Origin: JAGVSR01 sp033765145 | GTDB lineage: Bacteria; Pseudomonadota; Alphaproteobacteria; Rhizobiales; Hyphomicrobiaceae | Reading direction: 5' to 3' | Assembly (NCBI GenBank): GCA_033765145.1 | Contig: JANRIH010000032.1 | Location: 124,001 to 188,000, forward strand | DNA length: 64,000 bases | Shown here: in pieces, positions 34,062-43,408 of the stretch | How the letters are laid out: the number at the start of each line of letters is the position of its first letter | Position numbering within the stretch: the stretch's first letter is position 1 | Position numbers and translations under genes: made by a program | The notes under the pieces: generated by a model | The model's input: only the letters and a program-made list of their open reading frames with translations | Databases searched by the model: none | Told to the model about the DNA's origin: nothing

Positions 34062-34775
34062 TCATGGCACGATCTCGACCAGCCGGTCGGCCGATATCCC
34101 TTCGGGCGAGACGCGGCAGCGAAGTGCAAAGGCCTCGACGCCTGACTTGCGCGCCGTGGCGAGTGCCTCGGCGTATCTGGGATCGATATCGGCCGCGATG
34201 GCAAGCTTGTCCGCATCTCCGCGCTGGATGAGATAGAGCATCGCCGCGCGGTGACCCTCCGCCACCATTGCCGCAAGTTCCTGGAGATGCTTCACGCCAC
34301 GCTCGGTCTTGCTGTCCGGAAATTCGGCGAGCCCCTTCCGACGCAAGAGGTGCACGTTCTTGATTTCGACGTAACAGGCCCCCTGACGGGCATCTTCGAG
34401 AAGAATGTCGATCCGGCTGGCGGCTCCGTATTTCACTTCGCGGCGGAGCGTACCGTACCCTTGAAACGGTTCGAGAAGGCCGGCCGCGATCGCGTCAGCC
34501 ACGATCGCATTCGGGTGCCCGGTGTTAATCCCGACATAGTTCGGCTTCCGAGACGTGCCGAGTTCGACAAGTTCCCAAGTGTGGGCATATTTCCGGGTCG
34601 GACTGTCGCTCGTCGATAGCCAGACCGGTAAATTCGGCTCCGCGAGGCCGAGCATGGACCCGGTGTTGGGGCAGGTGGCGGTCACGGTCTCGCCGGTATC
34701 GAGGGCGACGTCCGCCAGAAACCGTTTGTAGCGCTGGATTAGACGGCCGCGGACGAGTGGGGAGCTGAATTTCAT
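34062..34775 (-). CDS. sfsA: SfsA-family DNA/RNA nuclease-like protein
   Basis: A 237-residue product starting MKFSSPLVRGRL, the usual SfsA beginning. The N-terminal OB-like part contains CPNTGSMLGL, the middle NYVGINTGHPN, and the nuclease-like core has RIDILLED and CYVEIKNVHL (the D...ExK type motif). SfsA was named for a sugar-fermentation phenotype; its biochemistry is poorly defined. No upstream ribosome-binding site is obvious. It is divergent from the CinA-type gene. Confidence 0.93.
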   Translation of the reverse strand: MKFSSPLVRGRLIQRYKRFLADVALDTGETVTATCPNTGSMLGLAEPNLPVWLSTSDSPTRKYAHTWELVELGTSRKPNYVGINTGHPNAIVADAIAAGLLEPFQGYGTLRREVKYGAASRIDILLEDARQGACYVEIKNVHLLRRKGLAEFPDSKTERGVKHLQELAAMVAEGHRAAMLYLIQRGDADKLAIAADIDPRYAEALATARKSGVEAFALRCRVSPEGISADRLVEIVP

Positions 34776-34895
34776 TGCGCAAGATGCACCAAGATCGAGG
34801 AAACCTGACACCATTCGTCTATGGCACGTTATAGGGTTCAGACAAACATCGTGACACTACGCCCGCGCTCGTGCGTGCGTCGGCCCATTGCCGGA

Positions 34896-34937
34896 CGACG
34901 AAATGCCAAACGACGAAATGCCAAACGACGAACAGCC
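34896..34937 (+). repeat. 15-bp in-frame tandem repeat at the start of the CinA-type gene
   Basis: Two perfect copies of CGACGAAATGCCAAA (34896-34910, 34911-34925) followed by a partial copy (CGACGAACAGCC). Each unit carries an ATG in the reading frame, so copy-number change adds or removes a potential start without shifting the frame. Confidence 0.85.
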
Positions 34938-35781
34938 AGATAGCGAAGAAGTCGCCAAGCTCGCAGCCGGTGAGCGGGATACCGCGACCTCGGGCGGCAC
35001 CGATCCGTTCGATGTGCAGGCCATCGACGTGACGGCCGCGATCCTCGTCATCGGCGACGAGATCCTGTCCGGCCGGACGAAGGACAAGAACATCGGCCAT
35101 ATCGCCGATCATCTGACCCGGATCGGCATTGCATTGCGCGAGGTGCGGATCGTCCCCGACGACGAGATGGCGATCGTCTCGGCGGTCAATGCCCTGCGGA
35201 CGGCCTACGATTATGTCTTCACGACCGGCGGCATCGGCCCGACGCACGACGACATCACGGCCGACTGCGTGGCCAAGGCTTTCGGCGTCCCGATCGACGT
35301 CGACCCGCGTGCACTCGATATCATGCGCCCGGCCTACGCCAAGCGCGGGATCGAGTTGAACGCGGCGCGACTGCGCATGGCGCGCATCCCCGAAGGTGCC
35401 GACATCGTCGCAAATTCCGTCACGATGGCTCCGGGTTTCCGGCTCGGCAACGTCATCGTCATGGCGGGCGTGCCGGCCATCATGCAGTCCATGCTGGAAG
35501 CGGTGACACCGGTCTTGCGGACGGGAAATCGTGTTTTTTCGATCACACTCAAGGCGCTGCATGCGGAAGGTGAGATCGCGGATCTCTTTGCCGCACACCA
35601 AAGTCGGTGGCCGCGCGTGGCGATGGGCAGCTACCCTGGTTTCGCCGCCGGACAATTCTGGACCGAACTCGTTCTGAGATCAGCAGAAAAGAACGATTTG
35701 GAAGCAGCGGCCGCGTCCCTCGAAGACGCACTCTCGGCGGCCGGACTCCGCGCCGACCGGATAGCTGCGCGCACAGACTGA
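34903..35781 (+). CDS. CinA-type competence/damage-inducible (MoaB/MogA-fold) protein
   Basis: About 292 residues from ATG 34903 (the frame opens five codons earlier at TTG 34888; ATG 34918 is also possible). The core is a molybdopterin-binding fold: AAILVIGDEILSGRTKDKN, then VFTTGGIGPTHDDITADCVAKAFG and NSVTMAPGFRLGNVIVMAGVP. Only the N-terminal domain of CinA is present; the deamidase half is absent. The N-terminus is built from an MPNDE repeat and is acidic. The in-frame tandem repeat makes the exact start ambiguous. Confidence 0.82.
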   Translation: MPNDEMPNDEQPDSEEVAKLAAGERDTATSGGTDPFDVQAIDVTAAILVIGDEILSGRTKDKNIGHIADHLTRIGIALREVRIVPDDEMAIVSAVNALRTAYDYVFTTGGIGPTHDDITADCVAKAFGVPIDVDPRALDIMRPAYAKRGIELNAARLRMARIPEGADIVANSVTMAPGFRLGNVIVMAGVPAIMQSMLEAVTPVLRTGNRVFSITLKALHAEGEIADLFAAHQSRWPRVAMGSYPGFAAGQFWTELVLRSAEKNDLEAAAASLEDALSAAGLRADRIAARTD

Positions 35782-35924
35782 ACGTCGTTCGCCAATCGAC
35801 CGCGCGACGACGTGAGTGCTCCCCGCCCCTCCCGATCTTTGCTCGAAACCGGCTCGGTTCGGTCGGGCGCGCGATCGCGGGGATGCTCCGGCCGTTCTGG
35901 ATGTGATTGCGTAGGGAGCGTCCC

Positions 35925-37307
35925 ATGTTGTTTAATCCCATGTCGTTCGTGCTGTCGAAAGCGCCTGCCGGGCGCAACGTCGTTGCGCTGCGCCGCTGGT
36001 GCCATGCTGCTCTGATATTCGGTCTCGCGGTTGTCTTGGCCGAGATCACTATGTCATTCGGCGCTGCCGAGACCGCCGAAGCCAAGACGCCCGGCAAGAC
36101 CTACTGCTTCTACAAGACCTGTCACCGCGTAAAGACGCTCGCCGAGACGGAGCGCCTCATCGGCACGGATCTGACCGTCGTCGCCTCGCACTACGACGAC
36201 TGCAAGCGCGATCGCTACAACCCCTGCGGCCTCACCTCGTCCGGCGAGCGGTTCCGTTCGGATCGCCCCGACAATGCCGCGAGCCCCATCCTGCCGGACG
36301 GCACCATCGTGCTCGTCTGGTCGCCCGTGAACAATGAGGCCGCCGTCATCCGCATCAACAACGCGGGTCCCTATTGGGGGAACCGCAAGCTCGACCTCTC
36401 GCGCGCCACGGCCCGCCGTCTGGGCATCGGCGGCGTCGGCAAGGTCAGGATGCGCGTGCTGCAGGCGCCGACGCGCGAGGAAGCGCGTTACCGGAAGAAC
36501 CGCACCTACGCCGCGGTGCCGGGTTCCATCGGTCCGTTTGCGAGCCTCGAGGAAGCGGTCTTCGGCACTAAAGTGCTAGTTGCGCTGGGTGTACCGGGCA
36601 CGGACGCCCTCCGGGCGCCGGTCGATGGAGGCGCATTCGCCATCGCCTCGGCCGCCGGCTTGCGAAAAGGCCCGCTTGTGCCCGCGTTCCAGTCCCCAGA
36701 CAGCGGCTTCAAGGCCGCGATCAGAGAGCAGGAACTGGCCGAAGCGGCGCTCTCGCGCGACAAGAGCCTGGCTGCCATGCTGGCCGCGACGCCGCGCCCC
36801 CTGACGCGCTTGAGCGCCCTCGACGACGGCCTCGTCGATCGCCTTGTGCGGGAGGAATTGAGCCGCCAGAACACGCCCCAGCCCAACGCCGCCAAACTCG
36901 AAACGCATCTGTTGCCGGGCGCCAAGGATGCTGAAACGGCCAAGACCGCCGCGTCGGCTCCATCGAAGTCCTGGAAGAAGCAGAAGCGGATCGCCTCGAA
37001 GCGCTTGGCGAAGCGGCGTGTGGCCGAGGCCCGTCGTCTCGCCCGCGAGCGGCGTCGGCTCGCGGCCCGGTCGGCTGCGCCTGCCAAGGCTCACGCTGCC
37101 AAGAAGGCCGCGAAAGCCAGGTCCGTTGCGCCGTTCCCGTTCGGCGGCTGGACCTCGTCACGTCTCGACATCGTCCCCGGCGGGACGACGTGGCCGGGGT
37201 CGCTCCAGTTGTCGCCAGCGACCCGCATCCTGCCGTCCGATCCGGGATTGAAGCCCGATCCGGCTCGGCTGAAACCGGTGCGCTCGAGCCCGTCTGCGCT
37301 CGCGTAA
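35925..37307 (+). CDS. RlpA-like double-psi beta-barrel protein
   Basis: A 460-residue product; ATG follows TAGGGAGCG. Signal or anchor at residues about 27-45. A double-psi beta-barrel (RlpA/septal-ring lytic transglycosylase-like) is at about 82-175: ASHYDDC, NPCGLTSSGERF, and VIRINNAGPYWGNRKLDLSRATARRLGI. The catalytic Asp of lytic RlpA is plausibly in RKLDLS. The C-terminal half is unusual: Lys/Arg/Ala-rich (KKQKRIASKRLAKRRVAEARRLARERRR, about 350-405), a basic helix that could bind polyanionic wall polymers. There is no SPOR domain. Confidence 0.8.
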   Translation: MLFNPMSFVLSKAPAGRNVVALRRWCHAALIFGLAVVLAEITMSFGAAETAEAKTPGKTYCFYKTCHRVKTLAETERLIGTDLTVVASHYDDCKRDRYNPCGLTSSGERFRSDRPDNAASPILPDGTIVLVWSPVNNEAAVIRINNAGPYWGNRKLDLSRATARRLGIGGVGKVRMRVLQAPTREEARYRKNRTYAAVPGSIGPFASLEEAVFGTKVLVALGVPGTDALRAPVDGGAFAIASAAGLRKGPLVPAFQSPDSGFKAAIREQELAEAALSRDKSLAAMLAATPRPLTRLSALDDGLVDRLVREELSRQNTPQPNAAKLETHLLPGAKDAETAKTAASAPSKSWKKQKRIASKRLAKRRVAEARRLARERRRLAARSAAPAKAHAAKKAAKARSVAPFPFGGWTSSRLDIVPGGTTWPGSLQLSPATRILPSDPGLKPDPARLKPVRSSPSALA

Positions 37308-37365
37308 CGACGAGCGGTCGCGCGAACGTCAATGGCCCCTCGCTGAAGGCGGAAAGCGGACGCGG

Positions 37366-38088
37366 CTAATCGGTCGTGGGAGGCCCGCTCCGCGGCTCGA
37401 ACGCCCGATCGGCGACGTCGATGTCGATGGCGAGTTCGGCATCCTTAGTGTCGACAGCGACATCTTCGACAGCAGGTTCGTCGTCAACTGTCGGAAGCGG
37501 CAGGTCCATCGCCATGAACTCGTCCTCGATCGGCTGATCCCCGTAGAGGTCGTAGTAGACCTCGAGCGTATCGAGGAACATCGCGACGAGATCGAGGAGC
37601 GATCCGAGCCGCACACGGCGTGCAATCAGGAATTCCTCGGTGACCGCCAGCGCCGCGCCGGGCTGAGGGGCCGGGTCTTCCGTCCCGATGAGCCCGCGGG
37701 ATCGCAAATAGGCGATGGCGCCGTCGGCCGTCTCGAAGTCGTTCAGCGTCGTGTCGCCGAAATCACCGACCGCTTCGATGAGAAGCGCCGTGCCGCTCGT
37801 ATAGAGCCGCGCGACTGCGCCGAACCGGGGATCGCGGCGGCCTAGATCTTCCGCCCGCTCGCGGGTGCGGAGGATACGCGCCACCAGAACTTCCTCGAGC
37901 CGCCGAACGCGCTGCAGCTCTTCCCGCTCGACGGAACGCTGCCGCGCAATCTCCGTGCCCTCGTCGCCTGAAGCGCCCTGCCAGGTGACGACTGAGCGCG
38001 TCAAATCCTCGCCCGCCGCGAGCGCGGCGTCGAGATTGTCGGCCAGGAGAAAAACCGTCGGTGGCAGATAGGGCATCAGGACTGTCAT
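37366..38088 (-). CDS. Hypothetical protein with helical N-half and acidic C-terminus
   Basis: A 240-residue product (ATG 38088; ATG 38076 is an alternative). No signal peptide. Residues 40-90 are charged and helical (ERQRSVEREELQRVRRLEEVLVARILRTRERAEDL-type pattern, likely coiled coil). The middle has a hydrophobic helix pair (GSLLDLVAMFLDTLEVYYDLYG), and the last 60 residues are strongly acidic. Family not recognised. Confidence 0.55.
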   Translation of the reverse strand: MTVLMPYLPPTVFLLADNLDAALAAGEDLTRSVVTWQGASGDEGTEIARQRSVEREELQRVRRLEEVLVARILRTRERAEDLGRRDPRFGAVARLYTSGTALLIEAVGDFGDTTLNDFETADGAIAYLRSRGLIGTEDPAPQPGAALAVTEEFLIARRVRLGSLLDLVAMFLDTLEVYYDLYGDQPIEDEFMAMDLPLPTVDDEPAVEDVAVDTKDAELAIDIDVADRAFEPRSGPPTTD

Positions 38089-38317
38089 GTTGGACGCTCG
38101 CCACGCGCTAGGAGGTCGGCGTGCGGAACCGTCGCGGTGAACGCCGGCTCCGAACCCCAGACTCTGCCAGATTCGCGACCGCAGAGGGGTGGGGAGTGAA
38201 CGTGTGGGCGGGTTGTGGATGATCGCTGCCCCGCAGCCGACCGATCCGATCAATGTCCCCCGACAATGACTGCCGGGAAGACAGTTTGGAGTGGAAAAAT
38301 CGCGCCCACCCTCCCCT
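38089..38317. other. Intergenic region upstream of the hypothetical gene
   Basis: Noncoding. It contains one loose half-copy (CAATGACTGCCGGGA, 38262-38277) of the motif found in the REP/MITE-like element that follows. Confidence 0.5.
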
Positions 38318-38450
38318 GTCATCCCGGGGCTTGTCCCCGGGACCGATCGGGCCGCGAGCGCGGGCGTCGACTGCATGTGGTGCACTTGCCGGGTCGTGCC
38401 CGACATAAGTGCTCTGTCCAAGGGGTCCCGGCAATCACTGCCGGGATGAC
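38318..38450. repeat. REP/MITE-like palindromic element
   Basis: About 133 bases bounded by perfect 10-base terminal inverted repeats, GTCATCCCGG (38318-38327) and CCGGGATGAC (38441-38450). Two internal hairpins: CCCGGGG-CTTGT-CCCCGGG (38323-38341) and CCCGGCA-ATCAC-TGCCGGG (38427-38445). Elements with GTCATCCCGG-type ends are a common intergenic repeat class in alphaproteobacteria. It sits just past the end of nrdJ. Confidence 0.8.
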
Positions 38451-38461
38451 CGCAATGGCTG

Positions 38462-41400
38462 TTACGAACACCCGCTCGTCGTGCCGCAGGTGTCGCACTT
38501 GAGGCAGGTCCCGTTCCTCACCATCGTGAAGTTCTGGCAGCTCGAGCACGCGACGCCCTCGTAGCCCTTGATGCGCGCTTCCGTGATCCGCTGCTTGTAG
38601 AGCTCAGACTTCGAGAGCACGGGCTCGACACTGGCTGACACTTCCGTTTGCCGGAGTGTCACTTCCGAAGCTCGCATCTGGAGCGCGGTGTTCCCGGCAA
38701 CGACGGTCTCGGTCCCGTAAAGTCCCGTGACCTCTTCCTGACCAGAGTAACCCTGCGCCGCGCCCGCGGAAACATGCGCGCCCCCGCGCGTCGCGAGCCG
38801 GATCGGCTGCCCGCGCACGAGCCCATTCGAGACCATCTTCTTGAGGCTTTCCGGAAGGTCGAGCGCCAGCTGCTGATCCGTCTCATCGTCAGACGAGCCG
38901 AGGCCCGTCTCGCCGACGATCTCGCGCGGATCGACGTGCGCAAGGTCGTGCCGGCCCAGGTACGAAACGGCCAACTCGCGGAAGATGTAGTCGAGGATCG
39001 ACGTCGCGTTCTTGATCGTCTCGTTGCCCTGCACGAGACCCGCCGGTTCGAAGCGCGTGAAGGTGAACGCCTCCACATATTCCTCGAGCGGCACGCCGTA
39101 CTGCAGGCCGAGCGAGATCGCGATCGCGAAGTTGTTCATGAGCGAGCGGAACGCCGCCCCCTCCTTGTGCATGTCGATGAAGATCTCGCCGACCCGCCCG
39201 TCGTCGTACTCGCCCGTGCGGAGATAGACCTTGTGCCCGCCGACCGCCGCCTTCTGCGTGTAGCCCTTGCGCCGGGCGGGGAGCTTTTCGCGCCTGTTGT
39301 CGCGCTCCTTTTCAAGATAGACGACGCGCTCGACGATCTTCTCGACGACACGCTCGGCGACCGTTGCCGCGCGAAGCGCCGACGCCGCGGACGTGAGCGC
39401 CTCGACGGCCTCCTCCTCGTCTTCGTCGTCCGCGATCAGCTGCGCATTCAATGGCTGGGAAAGCTTCGAGCCATCGCGATAGAGCGCGTTGGCCTTGAGG
39501 GCCAATTGCCAGGACAGGATGTAGGCGTTCTTGCAGTCCTCCACCGTCGCATCGTTCGGCATGTTGATCGTCTTCGAGATCGCGCCCGAAATGAACGGCT
39601 GCGCCGCCGCCATCATGCGGATGTGGCTGTCGACTGACAGGAACCGCTTACCCTTGCGACCGCAAGGATTCGCGCAGTCGAAGACGGCGAGATGCTCGGT
39701 CTTGAGGTGCGGTGCACCCTCGAGGGTCATCGCGCCGCAGACGTGCTCGTTCGCGGCCTCGACGTCCTTCTTCGAGAACCCGAGATGGGCGAAGATGTCG
39801 AACGCGGGATCGTTGAGCTTGTCCGCCGGGACCTTGAGCGCCGACTTCAGGAAGTCCTCGCCGATCGTCCACTTGTTGAACACGAACTTGATGTCGAACG
39901 CGCTCGCGAGCCCGCCCTCGATCTTGGCGAGGACGTCGTCGGTGAAGCCCTTCGCCTTCAAGGTCGCGTGGTTGATCGTGGGCGCCTGGCGGAGCGAGGC
40001 GTGCCCGACCGCATATGCCTCGATTTCGGCGATCTCGCTCGGGCGGTAGCCCAAGGTGGCGAGCGCCTCCGGCACCGACTGGTTGATGATCTTGAAGTAG
40101 CCCCCACCGGCGAGCTTCTTGAACTTCACCAGCGCGAAGTCGGGTTCGATGCCGGTCGTGTCGCAGTCCATGACGAGGCCGATCGTGCCCGTCGGCGCGA
40201 TGACCGTCGCCTGTGCGTTGCGATAGCCGTGCCGCTCGCCGAGTTCGAGCGCGCGATCCCAGGCTCGCTTGGACGCTTCTCCGAGACGCGCGTCCTTGAG
40301 GCTCTTCAAGTCGAGCGGAACGGGAACGATCGAGACCTTCTCATAGCCGACCGTCTCGCCGTAAGCCGCCCGGTGATGATTGCGCATGACGCGAAGCATC
40401 TCGTCGGCGTTCGGCTCATAGCCCGGGAATGGCCCCAGTTCCTTGGCCATTTCCGCCGAAGTCGCATAGGCGACGCCGGTCATGATGGCGGAGAAGGCGC
40501 CGGCCAGCGCGCGGCCCTCGTCGCTGTCGTAGGGGACGCCCGCCGCCATCAAGAGGCCGCCGATGTTCGCGAAGCCGAGCCCGAGCGTGCGGTAGCGATA
40601 AGAGAGGAGCGCGATCTGCTTCGAGGGGAACTGCGCCATCGTGACCGAGATTTCGAGCACGATCGTCCAGAGCCGGCAGGCGTGCTCATAAGCCTCGATG
40701 TCGAACGACGCGTCGGCGCGACGGAACCGCATGAGGTTCAAGGACGCGAGATTGCACGCCGTATCGTCGAGGAACATGTATTCCGAGCACGGGTTCGACG
40801 CCCGGATCGGTCCCGAGTTGGGGCACGTGTGCCAGTCGTTGATGGTCGTGTGGAACTGAATACCGGGGTCGGCCGACGCCCAGGCCGCATGTCCGATATC
40901 TTCCCAGAGCTGCCGCGCCTTCAAGGTCTTCGTAACTTTGCCGGTGATGCGCGCCGTGAGCTTCCAATCGCCGTCGGCCTCGACCGCGCGCAGGAAGTCG
41001 TCCGTCACGCGGACCGAGTTATTGGAATTCTGGCCGGAGACGGTGAGGTAGGCTTCGCTGTCCCAGTCCGTGTCGTAGATCGCGAAATCGATGTCCGTGT
41101 AGCCCTGCTTCGCGAACTGAATGACGCGCAGCACGTAGTTCATCGGAACCTGGTCGCGCTTGGCCTCCTTAATGGCCGCCTTGAGCTTCGGATTCGTCTC
41201 GGGATCGAAGCACCGCGGGTCGAGCGGCGCACCTTCCGAACGCGCCTCGAACTCGCACGTCACGCATGCGGTCATCACGGCCTTCAAGCGCTTCTGGCAG
41301 ATCTTGGAGCCTGTCACGAGGGCGGCGACCTTCTGCTCCTCCTTGACCTTCCAGTTGATGTATTCCTCGATGTCCGGGTGATCGACGTCAACGACGACCA

Positions 41401-42238
41401 TCTTTGCCGCGCGCCGCGTCGTGCCGCCCGACTTGATGGCGCCTGCCGCACGGTCGCCGATCTTCAAGAAGCTCATGAGGCCCGATGACTTACCGCCGCC
41501 CGAAAGCTTCTCGTTGACACCGCGCAATGCTGAGAAGTTCGAGCCCGTGCCCGAGCCGTATTTGAAGAGGCGCGCTTCCCGCACCCAAAGGTCCATGATC
41601 CCGTTTTCATTGACGAGATCGTCCTCGACCGACTGGATGAAGCAGGCATGCGGCTGCGGGTGCTCGTAAGCCGACTGGGAGACGGTCAATTCACCGCTCT
41701 GGAAATCCACGTAGTAGTGGCCCTGTCCCGGGCCGTCGATGCCGTAGGCCCAGTGAAGACCGGTGTTGAACCACTGCGGGCTGTTGGGCGCCGCCATCTG
41801 CATCGCGAGCATGTAGCGGTGCTCGTCGAAAAAGGCCTGCGCGTCCTCTTCGGACGAGAAGTATCCCCCCTTCCAGCCCCAATAGGTCCACGTGCCAGCC
41901 AGACGATCGAACACCTGCCGCGCGTCGCTCTCCCCGCCCGTGCGCTCCTTTTCCGGAAGCGACGCAAGCGCCGCCTCGTCCGCAACCGACCGCCAGAGCC
42001 AAGACGGGACGCTATTCTCCTCGAACTTCTTCAAGCGCTTCGGGACGCCGGCCTTGCGGAAATACTTCTGCGCGAGGATGTCGGCGGCGACCTGGCTCCA
42101 CTGTTCGGGCACATCGAAGCCCGCGAGACGGAAGACCACCGAGCCGTCAGGATTTTTGATTTCGGACGTCGCGCTGCGGAACGTGATGTCGGCGTATGGC
42201 GAGCGGCCGGCTTTTGTGAAACGGCGCGTGATCTTCAT
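38462..42238 (-). CDS. nrdJ: Vitamin B12-dependent (class II) ribonucleotide reductase
   Basis: A 1258-residue class II reductase that makes deoxyribonucleotides with adenosylcobalamin and without oxygen or an iron subunit. Visible features: an N-terminal MKITRRFTK start; the active-site region (CPNSGPIRASNPCSEYMF, with NPCSE carrying the Cys and Glu); DDTACNLASLNL; the phosphate loop PTGTIGLVMDCDTTGIEPDFA; and a C-terminal cysteine-rich tail (CSSCQNFTMVRNGTCLKCDTCG) that relays reducing power or binds zinc. Length fits the long alphaproteobacterial form. A NrdR-box-like sequence lies in its upstream region, and nrdR itself is at 55.7 kb. Confidence 0.97.
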   Translation of the reverse strand: MKITRRFTKAGRSPYADITFRSATSEIKNPDGSVVFRLAGFDVPEQWSQVAADILAQKYFRKAGVPKRLKKFEENSVPSWLWRSVADEAALASLPEKERTGGESDARQVFDRLAGTWTYWGWKGGYFSSEEDAQAFFDEHRYMLAMQMAAPNSPQWFNTGLHWAYGIDGPGQGHYYVDFQSGELTVSQSAYEHPQPHACFIQSVEDDLVNENGIMDLWVREARLFKYGSGTGSNFSALRGVNEKLSGGGKSSGLMSFLKIGDRAAGAIKSGGTTRRAAKMVVVDVDHPDIEEYINWKVKEEQKVAALVTGSKICQKRLKAVMTACVTCEFEARSEGAPLDPRCFDPETNPKLKAAIKEAKRDQVPMNYVLRVIQFAKQGYTDIDFAIYDTDWDSEAYLTVSGQNSNNSVRVTDDFLRAVEADGDWKLTARITGKVTKTLKARQLWEDIGHAAWASADPGIQFHTTINDWHTCPNSGPIRASNPCSEYMFLDDTACNLASLNLMRFRRADASFDIEAYEHACRLWTIVLEISVTMAQFPSKQIALLSYRYRTLGLGFANIGGLLMAAGVPYDSDEGRALAGAFSAIMTGVAYATSAEMAKELGPFPGYEPNADEMLRVMRNHHRAAYGETVGYEKVSIVPVPLDLKSLKDARLGEASKRAWDRALELGERHGYRNAQATVIAPTGTIGLVMDCDTTGIEPDFALVKFKKLAGGGYFKIINQSVPEALATLGYRPSEIAEIEAYAVGHASLRQAPTINHATLKAKGFTDDVLAKIEGGLASAFDIKFVFNKWTIGEDFLKSALKVPADKLNDPAFDIFAHLGFSKKDVEAANEHVCGAMTLEGAPHLKTEHLAVFDCANPCGRKGKRFLSVDSHIRMMAAAQPFISGAISKTINMPNDATVEDCKNAYILSWQLALKANALYRDGSKLSQPLNAQLIADDEDEEEAVEALTSAASALRAATVAERVVEKIVERVVYLEKERDNRREKLPARRKGYTQKAAVGGHKVYLRTGEYDDGRVGEIFIDMHKEGAAFRSLMNNFAIAISLGLQYGVPLEEYVEAFTFTRFEPAGLVQGNETIKNATSILDYIFRELAVSYLGRHDLAHVDPREIVGETGLGSSDDETDQQLALDLPESLKKMVSNGLVRGQPIRLATRGGAHVSAGAAQGYSGQEEVTGLYGTETVVAGNTALQMRASEVTLRQTEVSASVEPVLSKSELYKQRITEARIKGYEGVACSSCQNFTMVRNGTCLKCDTCGTTSGCS

Positions 42239-42844
42239 GGTCGTGCCCCCAGGAGAATGGGACACTCGTATGCTGTACGAGGACGAGCGTCGGGTATGCT
42301 GATGTCCAGCCGCGACAGACGGCCAGGAGAGGTGAGAACTCAACGACGTCCCGTCCGCCGCCGGGCACGAACCATCCGTGACCGCCACGCTCCCTCAGCG
42401 CGCAGTTTGGGTAGAGTTCGATCGGTTTGGAGAACGAGCCGGAGGGACTGCGACGGACGCGACCGCCCCCGGGTCGGCGGCGACGGTGTCACAATCCGGC
42501 CGACATGGACAAAGCTGTCACGATTCGAACCCATCGTCACGAGCAGTTGTGGGTCTCAGCTGCAAGCCGACACAAGATGTAGTGGTGTTGGCAAATTGGG
42601 GATTGACGGCGTGGAGGAGGCTGGATTCTCGGGCCTCGCGGCGGCACTGCCGCATCTTGGGCGCTGTGGAAAGCCGGAAATCGCCGACCGAAGCATCTTC
42701 ACTCGGATGATAATCAGATTCCAATCCTCAGAACTGTTGCAAACCTGCCGCGCTCGATCGTCCTCTGGACAAGCCTTGCCGATGCGCCCTAATGGCTGGG
42801 ATCGCGTTGCCTCGACGCGCCCCACAACTCAGGGCATCGGACGC
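42239..42844. other. Divergent intergenic region between nrdJ and the NDUFA12 gene
   Basis: About 600 noncoding bases holding both promoters. Apart from the NrdR-box-like sequence at 42570-42585 I saw no riboswitch: no B12-box (GCCACTG-type) sequence was recognised on either strand. Open frames across it lack a coding signature. Confidence 0.5.
42570..42585. promoter_or_regulatory. Candidate NrdR box upstream of nrdJ
   Basis: ACACAAGATGTAGTGG agrees with the 16-base NrdR palindrome (ACACwATATATwGTGT) at 13 of 16 positions by my count. It is 332 bases from the nrdJ start, farther than usual, and no convincing second box at the standard spacing was found. Confidence 0.4.
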
Positions 42845-43246
42845 ATGAGCATCTTGAGCGAAATCTTCACGTGGTGGCAGGGCAACACCTGGGGCACACG
42901 CTACACGATCTGGAAAGAGGGCCGTCTCGTCGGCACCGACGAGTTCGGCAACCGCTATTACGAGCAGGTTCGCGGCGCGCCCGGCCCGCACGGCAAGCCA
43001 CGCCGTTGGGTGACATATAAGTCCATGTCGGAGCCCTCGCTCGTGCCGCCCGACTGGCACGGCTGGCTGCATTTCACCGTCGACACGCCGCCGACCGAGG
43101 AGACCTACACCCCGAAGCCCTGGCAGAAGGCCCATCGTCCGAACATGACCGGCACGCCCGAGGCGTGGCGGCCGGCGGGCTCGATCCTCTCCGCCGCGTC
43201 GCGCCCCAAGGCGACGGGAGATTACAAGCCCTGGCGGCCGGAATGA
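42845..43246 (+). CDS. NADH:ubiquinone oxidoreductase accessory subunit, NDUFA12 family
   Basis: A 133-residue homologue of the mitochondrial B17.2/NDUFA12 subunit, one of the few supernumerary Complex I subunits found in alphaproteobacteria. Signature: TWWQGNTWGTRYTIWKEGRLVGTDEFGNRYYE, RRWVTYK, PPDWHGWLHFTVD and a C-terminal YKPWRPE. It is expected on the peripheral arm of Complex I. The DUF2155 gene follows 160 bases later, a common alphaproteobacterial arrangement. Confidence 0.95.
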   Translation: MSILSEIFTWWQGNTWGTRYTIWKEGRLVGTDEFGNRYYEQVRGAPGPHGKPRRWVTYKSMSEPSLVPPDWHGWLHFTVDTPPTEETYTPKPWQKAHRPNMTGTPEAWRPAGSILSAASRPKATGDYKPWRPE

Positions 43247-43408
43247 TCGCAGGCCTTGGCCAGGACACGTTTCAGGCCCATGAATCACGATCATGGGTCA
43301 CGCCCATGAATGAGGCCCTTGAACCGCGATGCTCACGTTTTGCCGTGAACACCGCACGGGCCATCGGCCGTGGGTCAAATTCCGGCCTGTCCATTGAGAA
43401 CGACCGAG

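Noticed and set aside
39692..41488. Long plus-strand open frame opposite nrdJ
   Set aside because: Antisense shadow of nrdJ codons with no independent motifs.
42239..42844. Cobalamin riboswitch before the B12-dependent nrdJ
   Set aside because: No B12-box-like sequence was recognised on either strand.
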